Positions 1 to 6,800 of a DNA stretch of 9,533 bases are shown piece by piece. The notes beneath the pieces are model-generated. The model had not been told where the DNA came from. It ran no database searches and saw only the letters and a list, made by a program, of their open reading frames with translations. Made by a program: the position numbers and the translations under genes. Position 1 is the first letter of the stretch. Each line of letters begins with the position of its first letter. This stretch comes from CAYHCE01 sp964355015 (lineage in GTDB: Bacteria > Cyanobacteriota > Cyanobacteriia > PCC-6307 > Cyanobiaceae), in assembly GCA_964355015.1 (NCBI GenBank), contig CAYHCE010000067.1, positions 1 to 9,533 on the forward strand. Direction: 5' to 3'.

Positions 1-494
1 ATCTGGCGCAGCTCCATCGGCGTGGTCGGGCCGCCGCCCTTCAAGGTGAAGGCGTACTGCAGGATTGTGCCCAGCGGCGACACGAGCGGTGAGATGGCCG
101 GGGCGCTGGCATTGGCGGGCAGCTCAGCCTCAATCTGCTGCAGGCGTTCCGCCACCGATTGGCGTGCCCGGTTGATGTCGGCGTTCTGATCAAAGACCAC
201 CTGCACCATCGAGAGCCCCACTTTGGAGGAGGAGCGCACGGTTTCCACTCCCGGCAGCCCGTTGACGGCTGACTCGATCGGCACGGTGATGCGTCGCTCC
301 ACCTCTTCGGGTGCCAGACCATCAGCTGTGGTCTGCACATCCACCTGGGGAGGGGCGAACTGGGGAAAGACATCCAGGGGCATCCGGCTGATGATCGACA
401 GGCCCCAGAGGGTGATCAGGATGGCGGCAACAACAACCAGCCAGCGCTTGGCGATGGAGGTGCGCAACGTCTGATTGAGAAGGCGTTCGAACAT
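1..494 (-). CDS. Heavy-metal efflux RND permease (CusA/CzcA/NrsA-like), N-terminal part, cut by window edge
   Basis: This reading frame is open from an ATG at 494 to the window edge and gives about 164 residues. They read as the N-terminus of an HME-RND inner-membrane pump. A short cytoplasmic start (MFERLLNQTL) is followed by a hydrophobic helix at about residues 17-36. Next comes the family signature around MPLDVFPQFAPPQVDVQT, then LAPEEVERRITVPIESAV and NGLPGVETVRSSS, which belong to the first periplasmic pore subdomain. Family members are about 1,000-1,050 residues, expel divalent or monovalent metal ions using the proton gradient, and work as trimers with an adaptor and an outer-membrane channel. 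The gene lies 41 bp downstream of the adaptor-like gene on the same strand and is probably co-transcribed. No Shine-Dalgarno sequence is visible. The metal cannot be read from this fragment; the neighbouring RppAB-type regulators suggest nickel/cobalt or copper. Confidence 0.9.
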   Translation of the reverse strand, partial: MFERLLNQTLRTSIAKRWLVVVAAILITLWGLSIISRMPLDVFPQFAPPQVDVQTTADGLAPEEVERRITVPIESAVNGLPGVETVRSSSKVGLSMVQVVFDQNADINRARQSVAERLQQIEAELPANASAPAISPLVSPLGTILQYAFTLKGGGPTTPMELRQ

Positions 495-535
495 GGGATC
501 GGGAGGTGGTGATGCAAAGACGAAGGGGTCGGAGG

Positions 536-1105
536 TCAGTTCTTCTTGCCCATGCGTGAGGCCACGAGCACCCCGCCCACCACCAGCACTGCAGCGCCGG
601 CACCGATCACAAGGGGGTTGAGGCCGCCTGCTTCACCTGCAGCGGCGGCCACTGGGGTTGCAGTTTTTGTTGTGGATCCTTCTCCGCTGGGTGCGGCGGC
701 GCTCTGGCTCTTCTTGGACTCGGCGTAGAGCGAGAGGGCCCCCTGGGTCACCACGTTGTCCCCGGGAGAGATGCTGCCGTCGGTGATTTCGATCTGATCG
801 CCCTGGCTGGCGCCGGTCTGGAGGAAGACCGGGTCGTAGGTGGCGCCGCTCTTCACGAACGCCAGGGGCTTGCCGTCCGCATCCACCACCGCCGCCACCG
901 GAATGGTGACCACACCACCGGCTTCAGCGGCGGGGGCTGTGGTGATGCCCAGCAGGGAATCGATCTCCGCGCTGGCCTTCACCTGGCGCACATTTCCTTT
1001 CTGCTGAAACTCATCGCCGTGGCCCACATGGGCCATCGATGGACTGAGGCCGCCGAGGGCCAGGGTCCCGAGGCTGAGGCTGGTGGCCAAAAGAAAGGCG
1101 CGCAT
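536..1105 (-). CDS. Very short periplasmic adaptor-like protein (CusB/CzcB C-terminal-like) with a C-terminal membrane anchor
   Basis: The 189-residue product starts with a signal peptide (MRAFLLATSL to PSMA, likely cleaved after A25), giving a mature end HVGHGDEF whose histidines could bind metal. Residues 65-135 resemble the membrane-proximal end of RND adaptors: VVTIPVAAVVDADGKPLAFV, then GDQIEITDGSISPGD and NVVTQGALSLYAESK. A low-complexity Ala/Ser/Thr linker follows (about 135-160), then a hydrophobic helix (about 165-183) and a basic tail RMGKKN. Ordinary adaptors exceed 350 residues. This one lacks the coiled-coil hairpin, the lipoyl domain and most of the barrel. I chose ATG 1105 because it starts the signal peptide directly; a TTG at 1132 would add nine residues that spoil it. 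It is first in the minus-strand operon, ahead of the RND permease. Family assignment is moderate, and the function may differ from a classical adaptor. Confidence 0.75.
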   Translation of the reverse strand: MRAFLLATSLSLGTLALGGLSPSMAHVGHGDEFQQKGNVRQVKASAEIDSLLGITTAPAAEAGGVVTIPVAAVVDADGKPLAFVKSGATYDPVFLQTGASQGDQIEITDGSISPGDNVVTQGALSLYAESKKSQSAAAPSGEGSTTKTATPVAAAAGEAGGLNPLVIGAGAAVLVVGGVLVASRMGKKN

Positions 1106-1225
1106 GCTGCTGCTGCCGCAAGGGCAGGACAAGGACCCGCAGAGGATGCCGCAGTGAGGATGAAAAACAGGTGAAACCGCCTGCGCTGCCTAGGATCAGC
1201 CCCACTCGCACCCTGGCCCAGGCCC
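1106..1225. promoter_or_regulatory. Divergent promoter region between efflux genes and rppAB-like genes
   Basis: These 120 bases separate the start codons of the adaptor gene (minus) and the response regulator gene (plus), so they must hold both promoters. A possible plus-strand -10 element, TAGGAT, lies at 1191-1196, about 30 bp before the regulator's ATG. A direct repeat (1160-1176) lies just upstream of it. No convincing -10 is visible for the minus-strand genes. The layout matches the known nrsRS/nrsBACD arrangement of Synechocystis, in which the regulator controls both arms. Confidence 0.55.
1160..1176 (+). promoter_or_regulatory. Candidate OmpR-family response-regulator box (ATGAAA-N5-GTGAAA)
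   Basis: Two near-identical hexamers, ATGAAA (1160-1165) and GTGAAA (1171-1176), are separated by five bases, so they repeat every 11 bp, one helical turn, as expected for tandem binding of an OmpR/PhoB-type winged-helix dimer. On the minus strand the site reads TTTCAC-N5-TTTCAT. From memory, this is one base from the TTTCAT-N5-TTTCAT direct repeat described for the cyanobacterial metal regulator CopR. Its place between the two divergent arms supports control of both. Confidence 0.5.
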
Positions 1226-1936
1226 ATGCCCCTGCGCATCCTGTTGGTGGAGGACGAAGAGGAGCTGGCCGCTGCGATCCAGGCGGTGCTCAGGGCTAAG
1301 CAGCATGTCGTTGATCACGTGGCGGAGGGCCTGGGGGCCTGGAGCCTGCTGAGCGGCGAGCTGGCCACCTACAACCTGCTGATCGTCGATTGGATGCTGC
1401 CGGGTCTCTCAGGCCCGGAACTTTGCCGTCGGGTGCGCGGGGCTGGCCTCACCCTGCCGGTGCTGATGCTTACGGCCCTGGCCGACACCAGCCACCGGGT
1501 GCAAGGCCTTGATGCCGGCGCCGACGACTACCTGAGCAAGCCCTTCGCGATGGAGGAACTGCTGGCGAGGATCCGGGCGCTGCAGCGCCGGCAGTCCAAC
1601 TACCGCGAGCCACTGCTCAGTTCCGGGCCCTATGTGCTGGATCCGGCTGAGGGCTGCCTCACAGTTCAGCGGGGAGAGGAAACCACCAGGATCACCCTGT
1701 CCGCGAAGGAACTCCAGCTCATGGCCTACTTCATGGAGCATCCGCAGGAGATCATCCCGGGAGCGCGGCTGCGGTCCCAGCTCTGGTCGCTGGATGAGGA
1801 TCCGATCAGCAATGTGGTGGCGGCCCAGGTGCGTTTGCTGCGGCGCAAGATCGCCAGTCACGGGCTGCCCAGTCCGATTGTCACGGTCCCCTCGAAGGGT
1901 TACCGCTTTGATCCGGAGATTGAGGAAGAGCAATAG
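1226..1936 (+). CDS. rppA: OmpR-family response regulator, RppA (NrsR)-like
   Basis: The 236-residue product has the standard two-domain layout. The receiver domain (about 3-120) shows the acidic pocket VEDEEE, phospho-acceptor D55 in LIVDWMLPGLSG, T83 in VLMLTA and K105 in DDYLSKPF. The winged-helix effector domain (about 135-228) contains ELQLMAYFMEHPQEI and ends in KGYRF. The stretch DPISNVVAAQVRLLRRKI closely matches the RppA/NrsR group as I recall it. In Synechocystis this group regulates nickel efflux genes (NrsR) and has also been reported as a redox regulator (RppA). The sensor kinase gene starts 11 bp after the stop, so the two form an operon. Phosphorylation by that kinase probably activates binding to the repeat at 1160-1176. 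OmpR-family membership is certain; the RppA/NrsR subgroup is likely, and a CopR-like role is the alternative. Confidence 0.93.
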   Translation: MPLRILLVEDEEELAAAIQAVLRAKQHVVDHVAEGLGAWSLLSGELATYNLLIVDWMLPGLSGPELCRRVRGAGLTLPVLMLTALADTSHRVQGLDAGADDYLSKPFAMEELLARIRALQRRQSNYREPLLSSGPYVLDPAEGCLTVQRGEETTRITLSAKELQLMAYFMEHPQEIIPGARLRSQLWSLDEDPISNVVAAQVRLLRRKIASHGLPSPIVTVPSKGYRFDPEIEEEQ

Positions 1937-1947
1937 AGCGGCTCGCC

Positions 1948-3312
1948 ATGGCCAGGCCTGGTCCCATGTCCCGCAGCCGCCTGCGGCTGGCGGCTGTCTA
2001 CCTGCTGGTGATCGGGGTGATTCTTTATGGCGCTGGCCTTGGGATGTTGGGCCTGTTGATGCGCGCCAACTGGTCGGCCCTCGAGCGCGAGGTGGAAACC
2101 CTGGCCGGCACCTTGCATGACAGCCTTAAGCCGTTGCTACCGGCGGAAGCCAAGCCGTCTCCCCAGCTTGCCGCGGTGCTGCCTGGGCTTTGTCTGGTAG
2201 GAACCCCCTGTCAGCCGGCGCCCTCGCTGATCCCGCGCCATGCCGTGAGCATCACGGACCCGGAGCGGTTCTACCTGCGCCTGCTGGATCCCCGTGGTGT
2301 GCTGATCGCCCACTCCCCGGGATCGCCAAGGGCCAAGGCAGAACACCCTGGCCGCGCCTGGACGGTGGTGGCAGGGCCTGGAGGCGAACGCTTCCTGCAG
2401 TATTCGATCCACTTGCACCGTTCCCACACGCCAGCGCAACCTGGCGCGAATGCGCTGGAGCTGGATTGGGGGTATCTGCAAATCGGGCGCAGCTTGAGAG
2501 GGCTCGACGGTGAGCGGCAACGACTGTGGTGGGCAACCCAGAAGATTGTTGTGTTGGCCCTGCTGGTGGCAGGCCTGGCCAGCTGGTGGCTGTCAGGCCT
2601 GGCGATGAGGCCGCTGCTGGCGGCGTACCGGCAGCAGGAGCAGTTCACCGCCGATGCAGCCCACGAGCTGCGCGCACCTCTGGCCAACCTGCTGGCCGTG
2701 GTGGAGGCCCATAGAACGCAGCCTTCGGCTGACGCCATTGCCAGGGACCAGATGCTGGCCGCGGTCCACGGGCAGGGGCAACGGCTGAGCAGCCTGATCA
2801 GCGACCTGCTGCTGCTGACCCGGCTCGATGGTCCCGAGGCCGGAGCGGGCCTTCAGCCCTGCTCCCTGACACAGATCGTGCGCGATCTGATCGAGGAGAC
2901 CAGCGAGGCGGCGTCGATCGCCGACGTGCAGCTCCGCCTGCAGGGTGGTGAGGACGATCTCAGCGTATTGGGAGTGGAATCGGAGCTCTATCGGCTCGTG
3001 TCCAACCTGCTCCAGAACGCGATTCAGTACACAAAATCAGGAGGGGAGGTCGTTCTGAGGCTGAGGCGTGAGGGAAACCATGGGCTGTTGCAAGTGCAGG
3101 ACAGCGGCATCGGCATCACTTCAGCCGATCAACAACGCATCTTCGATCGCTTCTTCCGCAGTGATCCCGGCCGTTCCCGCCGTCAAGGCGGCACCGGCCT
3201 TGGCCTCTCGATCGTGGCCTCGATCGTGCGCCGCCATCACGGACAGATCTCCGTGGCTTCTGTGCCGGGTTCCGGAAGTGTCTTCACCGTGAAACTGCCG
3301 ATGGCTGGTTGA
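1948..3312 (+). CDS. rppB: Membrane sensor histidine kinase, RppB (NrsS)-like
   Basis: The 454-residue product has a first membrane helix at about 15-38, a periplasmic sensor region at about 40-197, and a second helix at about 198-218. The H-box FTADAAHELRAPLANL carries phospho-acceptor H239. The ATPase domain has the N-box NLLQNAIQYT (353-362), G1 DSGIGI (385-390), the F-box FDRFFRSD and G2 GGTGLGLSI (414-422). All catalytic motifs look intact. The periplasmic part contains C82 and C88 (LCLVGTPC) and a histidine cluster H155, H157, H160, plausible metal ligands. The start may be ATG 1948 or the ATG six codons later (MSRSRLRL), which gives a more typical N-terminus. The gene is 11 bp downstream of the response regulator. 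The divergent RND efflux genes suggest that it senses a periplasmic metal. The RppB/NrsS name is inferred from the pairing and general resemblance. Confidence 0.92.
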   Translation: MARPGPMSRSRLRLAAVYLLVIGVILYGAGLGMLGLLMRANWSALEREVETLAGTLHDSLKPLLPAEAKPSPQLAAVLPGLCLVGTPCQPAPSLIPRHAVSITDPERFYLRLLDPRGVLIAHSPGSPRAKAEHPGRAWTVVAGPGGERFLQYSIHLHRSHTPAQPGANALELDWGYLQIGRSLRGLDGERQRLWWATQKIVVLALLVAGLASWWLSGLAMRPLLAAYRQQEQFTADAAHELRAPLANLLAVVEAHRTQPSADAIARDQMLAAVHGQGQRLSSLISDLLLLTRLDGPEAGAGLQPCSLTQIVRDLIEETSEAASIADVQLRLQGGEDDLSVLGVESELYRLVSNLLQNAIQYTKSGGEVVLRLRREGNHGLLQVQDSGIGITSADQQRIFDRFFRSDPGRSRRQGGTGLGLSIVASIVRRHHGQISVASVPGSGSVFTVKLPMAG

Positions 3313-3320
3313 AGAATGTG

Positions 3321-3347
3321 CAAGGTTGAGCAGCATTCACTGCCTTG
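3321..3347 (+). terminator. Weak hairpin after the sensor kinase gene
   Basis: CAAGG (3321-3325) plus CAG (3331-3333) can pair with CTG and CCTTG (3340-3347), with a five-base bulge and a six-base loop. It begins nine bases after the kinase stop codon. The following bases are TTGGGGGG, not a T-run, so it is at best a weak or factor-assisted terminator. Confidence 0.3.
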
Positions 3348-3427
3348 TTGGGGGGTGAACGTGGGGATCCCCTTGCCGCCGTGCAGTCATCGGCTGGAAA
3401 ACGGACAACGCCGTTGGTGACCACTGG

Positions 3428-5113
3428 ATGCCAACCATGGGGCCCCCTCCCGTTGTGGCAATAGCCCACAGCAGCACCAACCGCTTGGCCACCAGGAGTC
3501 GCAACCGATCCCGCAACAAGTGGCTGCCGCTCTCTCCCACCGAGAAGCAGTACCTGGCGGCGGCAGGCACCGCCCCACTGCTCCAGCCCTGGCGGGAGCA
3601 CGTCACCCTCCGGTCTCTGCGGGAGCAGCTCCAGCTCTGCTTCGACTGCTGGAACCTGCTCGATGCACCAGGAGGCAGCAGTCGCCGCTGCGTCTACCTG
3701 CCGCCCGGCGCCAAGGAGCCTGACGCCAATTACCGCAACCGGGTGGAGAACGCCCGCCCGAGTGGCTTCTTCCGCGATGCGCTGCGCACCTACGCCGGGA
3801 TGCTCTCTTTTCTGGAGTACCTGGCCCTGCCGCCGTCGTTGCAGCGGGTGATCTCCGATGTGGATGGGCGCGGCACCGATCTGGGTGTGTTCCTGTTCAT
3901 CGCAGATCTGCTGGTGCTGCGCGATGGCGGCTGCTTGATCCTGGTGCTGCCGCCCCTGCGGGGCTGGCCATCGGAAGGGCACCGGCTCGATGCGATCCGC
4001 CGTGGTGATCGCCTCTCGCTGCCGCGGCTCTCGCTGGTGCCGCGCGGTGATCTGCTCGATTGGCACCTGCCCAGCCCCGACAGCCCGCCGCATCGGATCA
4101 ATTGGCGGCAGGACCGCAGGGCGCCGCAGCCGCCGCTCTATGACAGCGCCATCCCGGTGCATCACCTGGGACCAGATGGTGCCGATGGCGCCGAGGCACC
4201 GCGGCTCGAGGACTGGCTGTACCACCAGGCGACTCTCGGTGATGACGGCCTGGCTGTCGAAACCTTTGCCGCTGTGCCCAACAGCGCGGTGGCCATCGGC
4301 ATGGCCGCCAGCGTCTATGGCGCCAGCGCTTACACCGCCAATCGGCTCGGCCCGCCGCTGCTGCTGCCCCGTCAGCACACCATGCCGGTGGTCTGGTACG
4401 CCGCCGATGGGGCGGCCTTCGGGGAAGGGGATCTGCCCCACCTGGGCCTGGCCAACCAGTACCTCACCCACTACCGGCTCAAGAGCGAATACGAGGACCT
4501 GCTCAGTCGCTGCGCCCTGCCGGTGGGGGTGCGCAGTGGCCTGGTCGATCAGTACGGCTTCCAGCGCAGTGAGGACGGTGAGCCCCGCGCTCCAGAGCAG
4601 CTGGTGCTCTCCACCTCCACCTTCATGGACCTGCCCGAGGGTGCGGACTTCAACTGGAAGGAGATCCGCGCCCGCTCGCTCGCCGAGCACCGCGCCTACC
4701 TGACCCTGCTGGATGAAACCATGCGCCGCGATGCGCTGGTGCCGACCCAGAACCGCGGCGCTGGCCGCAGCGAAACCGAGATTTCGCTCACCGCCGGCCA
4801 GGCCTACGCCCTGCTCCAATCCCTCGCCACCCAGAAGACCTCGGTCTTCGCGACGGTGCTGGAGCACTGGTGCTCGCTCACCGGTGACAGCCTGGTGCCA
4901 GGCGCCGGCCTGGCGCTGACCGTGACGCCGCTCACCCCACCGCTGCGGCCCCAACCGAGCGTGGGCGAGTGGCTGACGCTGCATGAACGCGGTGTGATCA
5001 GCACTCCCGAACTGCGCCACCAGCTGTCGCTGGCTGCCGCTCCGGGGGTGGTCAACCCGATCAGCGGCTCGGCCACCGAATCGTTCGCTGTGCCCACTCC
5101 GGAGCTGAGCTGA
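3428..5113 (+). CDS. Phage portal-like protein (DUF4055 family)
   Basis: The 561-residue product resembles the DUF4055 group of phage portal proteins, which form the ring through which DNA enters the capsid and to which the tail attaches. Matching stretches in order: NYRNRVENARPSGFFRDALR (101-120), the family's early segment; SDVDGRGTDLGVF (143-155); LPHLGLANQYLTHYRLKSEY (336-355), a hallmark segment; FMDLPEGADFNWKEIRAR (399-416); and a helical region from 420 to 480 including GRSETEISLTAGQAYALLQS. The C-terminal GEWLTLHERGVIS (513-525) resembles the portal tail. Usual family length is roughly 450-500, so the basic first 35 residues may be an extension. ATG 3428 is the first possible start: the frame is closed by a TGA at 3356-3358, with no start codon between. 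It opens a run of coupled phage genes. No terminase gene precedes it, which is unusual. Confidence 0.83.
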   Translation: MPTMGPPPVVAIAHSSTNRLATRSRNRSRNKWLPLSPTEKQYLAAAGTAPLLQPWREHVTLRSLREQLQLCFDCWNLLDAPGGSSRRCVYLPPGAKEPDANYRNRVENARPSGFFRDALRTYAGMLSFLEYLALPPSLQRVISDVDGRGTDLGVFLFIADLLVLRDGGCLILVLPPLRGWPSEGHRLDAIRRGDRLSLPRLSLVPRGDLLDWHLPSPDSPPHRINWRQDRRAPQPPLYDSAIPVHHLGPDGADGAEAPRLEDWLYHQATLGDDGLAVETFAAVPNSAVAIGMAASVYGASAYTANRLGPPLLLPRQHTMPVVWYAADGAAFGEGDLPHLGLANQYLTHYRLKSEYEDLLSRCALPVGVRSGLVDQYGFQRSEDGEPRAPEQLVLSTSTFMDLPEGADFNWKEIRARSLAEHRAYLTLLDETMRRDALVPTQNRGAGRSETEISLTAGQAYALLQSLATQKTSVFATVLEHWCSLTGDSLVPGAGLALTVTPLTPPLRPQPSVGEWLTLHERGVISTPELRHQLSLAAAPGVVNPISGSATESFAVPTPELS

Positions 5114-5628
5114 TGAGCGACCCGCCTCCCAACCCCAACCCCAACCCCAACCACAACCCCTGGCGCCCGTCGGATCTGGAAGCGATCCGCCGCGCCCTGC
5201 TGATCCCCGTCACCGCCCCTGCTCTGAGGGCCATCAATGACGCCATGGCCCAGCTGGAGCGCAGCTACCCCGAGGCGATCCCCGGCGCCAAGGCCTCGCT
5301 CGATGCGATTGCTGTGATCGATGCGGGCCTGGCATCTGGCGGCACGCCAGCCGAGCCGTTCGTGATCAAGACCACCCGCAAGGCTGCCGCCGGACCGGTG
5401 CCAGCTGAGCTGCCCAAGAAGAAGCTCGATGTGATCGAGTACGCCACCGAGCTGCTGATGGAGGAGGTGTCGACGGAATACGCCGAACCCACCGCCAACA
5501 GCTACGGCCTCAGCTCCGCCGCCCAACGGCGCGGCCATGTGGCCAACCTGCTGCTGATCCTTCCCGGCCTGGCCTCCTGGTGCCCCCCGGCGCCGACGCC
5601 GTTCTCCGGCACCTTGATCCGCTCCTGA
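5113..5628 (+). CDS. Probable phage head-tail connector/adaptor protein
   Basis: The 171-residue product starts at an ATG that overlaps the portal stop by one base (TGATG), so translation is probably coupled. After a Pro/Asn-rich start (NPNPNPNHNPW) come helical stretches: DLEAIRRALLIPVTAPALRA (about 21-40), NDAMAQLERSYPEAIP and KASLDAIAVIDAGLA. The centre contains KKKLDVIEYATELLMEEVST, and the C-terminus YGLSSAAQRRGHVANLLLIL. Size, helical pattern and position directly after the portal fit the small adaptor proteins that sit under the portal ring in siphoviruses. No catalytic motif is visible. The connector role rests mostly on gene order and overall pattern; a profile search would be decisive. 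It overlaps the next gene by one base in the same TGATG manner. Confidence 0.62.
   Translation: MSDPPPNPNPNPNHNPWRPSDLEAIRRALLIPVTAPALRAINDAMAQLERSYPEAIPGAKASLDAIAVIDAGLASGGTPAEPFVIKTTRKAAAGPVPAELPKKKLDVIEYATELLMEEVSTEYAEPTANSYGLSSAAQRRGHVANLLLILPGLASWCPPAPTPFSGTLIRS
5131..5160 (+). repeat. Hexanucleotide tandem repeat (AACCCC)5 inside the connector gene
   Basis: Five hexamers in a row read AACCCC, with one C-to-A change in the fourth unit (AACCAC). They encode the Asn-Pro run near the start of the connector-like protein. Six-base units keep the frame, so slippage would change the length of the N-terminal tail without breaking the gene. Confidence 0.85.
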
Positions 5629-6722
5629 TGAGCGCGACCCCGGCCACGGCGCTGCAGGAAGTCGCCAACGTGCGCCTGATGCTTCAGCAGCAGCAACACC
5701 CGGGCGCCAAGAACCCGGTGACGGTCTGCCGTCAGGTGATCGACTGCTCGATCCAGCAAACCAAGCTGATCTCCAGCCGCGACAACGGCCCCGGCATCGA
5801 CACCGGCGACATCCTCTGCGAGGGCTACCTCACCCGCGCCGCCCTGCTGCCGCCAGCCACGGCCCTGTCCAACCCCTGGGATTGGCTGGCGGCCGCGCAG
5901 GCGTGGCAGACCCCCGGCCTGCGGGCCACCTTCCAGCCGCCGCCGGTGCCGCCAGCAACCGAGTCCCCTCGGCCAACCACCGTGCAGGTGCCCGCCGAGG
6001 GGGTGTGCTGGCTGGGTGATCTGTCGCTGCTGCAAGCGCCGGGCGTGCTGCCGCCCAGTCCCCGCGCCGTGTTTGCTGGCGCCAGCCTGCTGATGATCGG
6101 CCAGGCCTATGGGCCCGGCGGAATCGGTCTGCAGGTGCAGCCGGAGCTGGGGGAGGCGATCAGCTTTGCCCTCAAGCCCAACCGCGTGCTGGTGCTGGAG
6201 GAGGGCGACAGCTTGAACCTGATCGCCGAGCGCTACGGCACCACCGTGCAGACCCTGCGGACCGTCAACCCGGATCTGGCCCAGCAGGGGCCGATCACCA
6301 CCGCCACGGGCGACACGCTCAACGTGCTGGCCGCCCGCCACGGCACCACCGTGGATTTCTTGCGCACGCTCAACCCGTCGCTGCTGCGCGCCGATGGCCA
6401 CACCACCGTCAGCGGGGACACGCTCAAGGCCCTGGCCGTTCAGTACGACACGACGGTGGATTGGCTGCGGCTCTACAACCCCGACTACGACCGCTGGCCA
6501 CGCAGTGATCCGCTTCCGGTTGGTGTGCTGCTTGAGGTCCCGGCGATCCGCCCGTCAGACCCGCTGGACGCCGGCCAGGTGCTGCAGGTGCCGCTGATTC
6601 GCCCGGCCACGCTGCTGAGCGCTGGCGGCTGGATCTACCTGCCGCCGCTGCGGGGCGTTTCAGCGGCTGACGATCTCTGGGATCTGGACCTGACGCCGGA
6701 TCCACCGCCCGTCACTCCGTGA
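5628..6722 (+). CDS. Phage-cassette protein with three LysM repeats
   Basis: The 364-residue product starts at the ATG overlapping the connector stop (TGATG); a GTG 48 bases earlier is in frame but less likely. Residues 1-180 are not recognised. They include a conserved-looking start (TPATALQEVANVRLMLQQQQ), CRQVIDCSIQQTKLISS, and a Pro-rich linker. Three LysM modules follow at about 187-217, 223-252 and 259-304. Each has the pattern GDSLNLIAERYGTTVQTLRTVNP: GDTLNVLAARHGTTVDFLRT in the second, and GDTLKALAVQYDTTVDWLRL ending in a NPD in the third. LysM modules usually bind peptidoglycan or other GlcNAc-containing glycans, and also occur in phage tail and baseplate proteins. There is no signal peptide and no hydrolase domain. 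Lying between connector and scaffold genes it could be a tail, adsorption or assembly protein; the role is unresolved. The C-terminal end is Asp/Pro-rich. Confidence 0.82.
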   Translation: MSATPATALQEVANVRLMLQQQQHPGAKNPVTVCRQVIDCSIQQTKLISSRDNGPGIDTGDILCEGYLTRAALLPPATALSNPWDWLAAAQAWQTPGLRATFQPPPVPPATESPRPTTVQVPAEGVCWLGDLSLLQAPGVLPPSPRAVFAGASLLMIGQAYGPGGIGLQVQPELGEAISFALKPNRVLVLEEGDSLNLIAERYGTTVQTLRTVNPDLAQQGPITTATGDTLNVLAARHGTTVDFLRTLNPSLLRADGHTTVSGDTLKALAVQYDTTVDWLRLYNPDYDRWPRSDPLPVGVLLEVPAIRPSDPLDAGQVLQVPLIRPATLLSAGGWIYLPPLRGVSAADDLWDLDLTPDPPPVTP

Positions 6723-6739
6723 TGGGGCAGTGGCAATAG

Positions 6740-6775
6740 GAAGCGTGAGTGCAGCCCGGATGGGGCGCTCGCTTC
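6740..6775 (+). other. Hairpin between the LysM gene and the scaffold-like gene
   Basis: GAAGCG (6740-6745) pairs with CGCTTC (6770-6775), and AGTGC (6748-6752) with GCGCT (6765-6769, one G-T pair), leaving a two-base bulge and a loop of about 12 bases. It fills most of the 66-80 bp gap between the two genes, the only real gap in the cassette. No T-run follows, so it may tune expression or stabilise mRNA rather than end transcription. Confidence 0.4.
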
Positions 6776-6800
6776 AACCACAGCCGTGATGGGTGGACCG

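Noticed and set aside
1106..1132. Longer adaptor start at TTG 1132
   Set aside because: It would put nine extra residues (MSCPCGSSS) before an otherwise clean signal peptide that begins at ATG 1105.
3284..5020. Long minus-strand open frame of 578 codons opposite the portal gene
   Set aside because: It is a shadow of the GC-rich plus-strand gene. Its product is rich in Gln, His, Gly and Arg with no recognisable fold, while the plus strand matches a known phage family.
5502..6401. Minus-strand open frame of 299 codons opposite the LysM gene
   Set aside because: The composition is Gln/Gly/His-rich and low in protein character; the opposite strand encodes clear LysM repeats.
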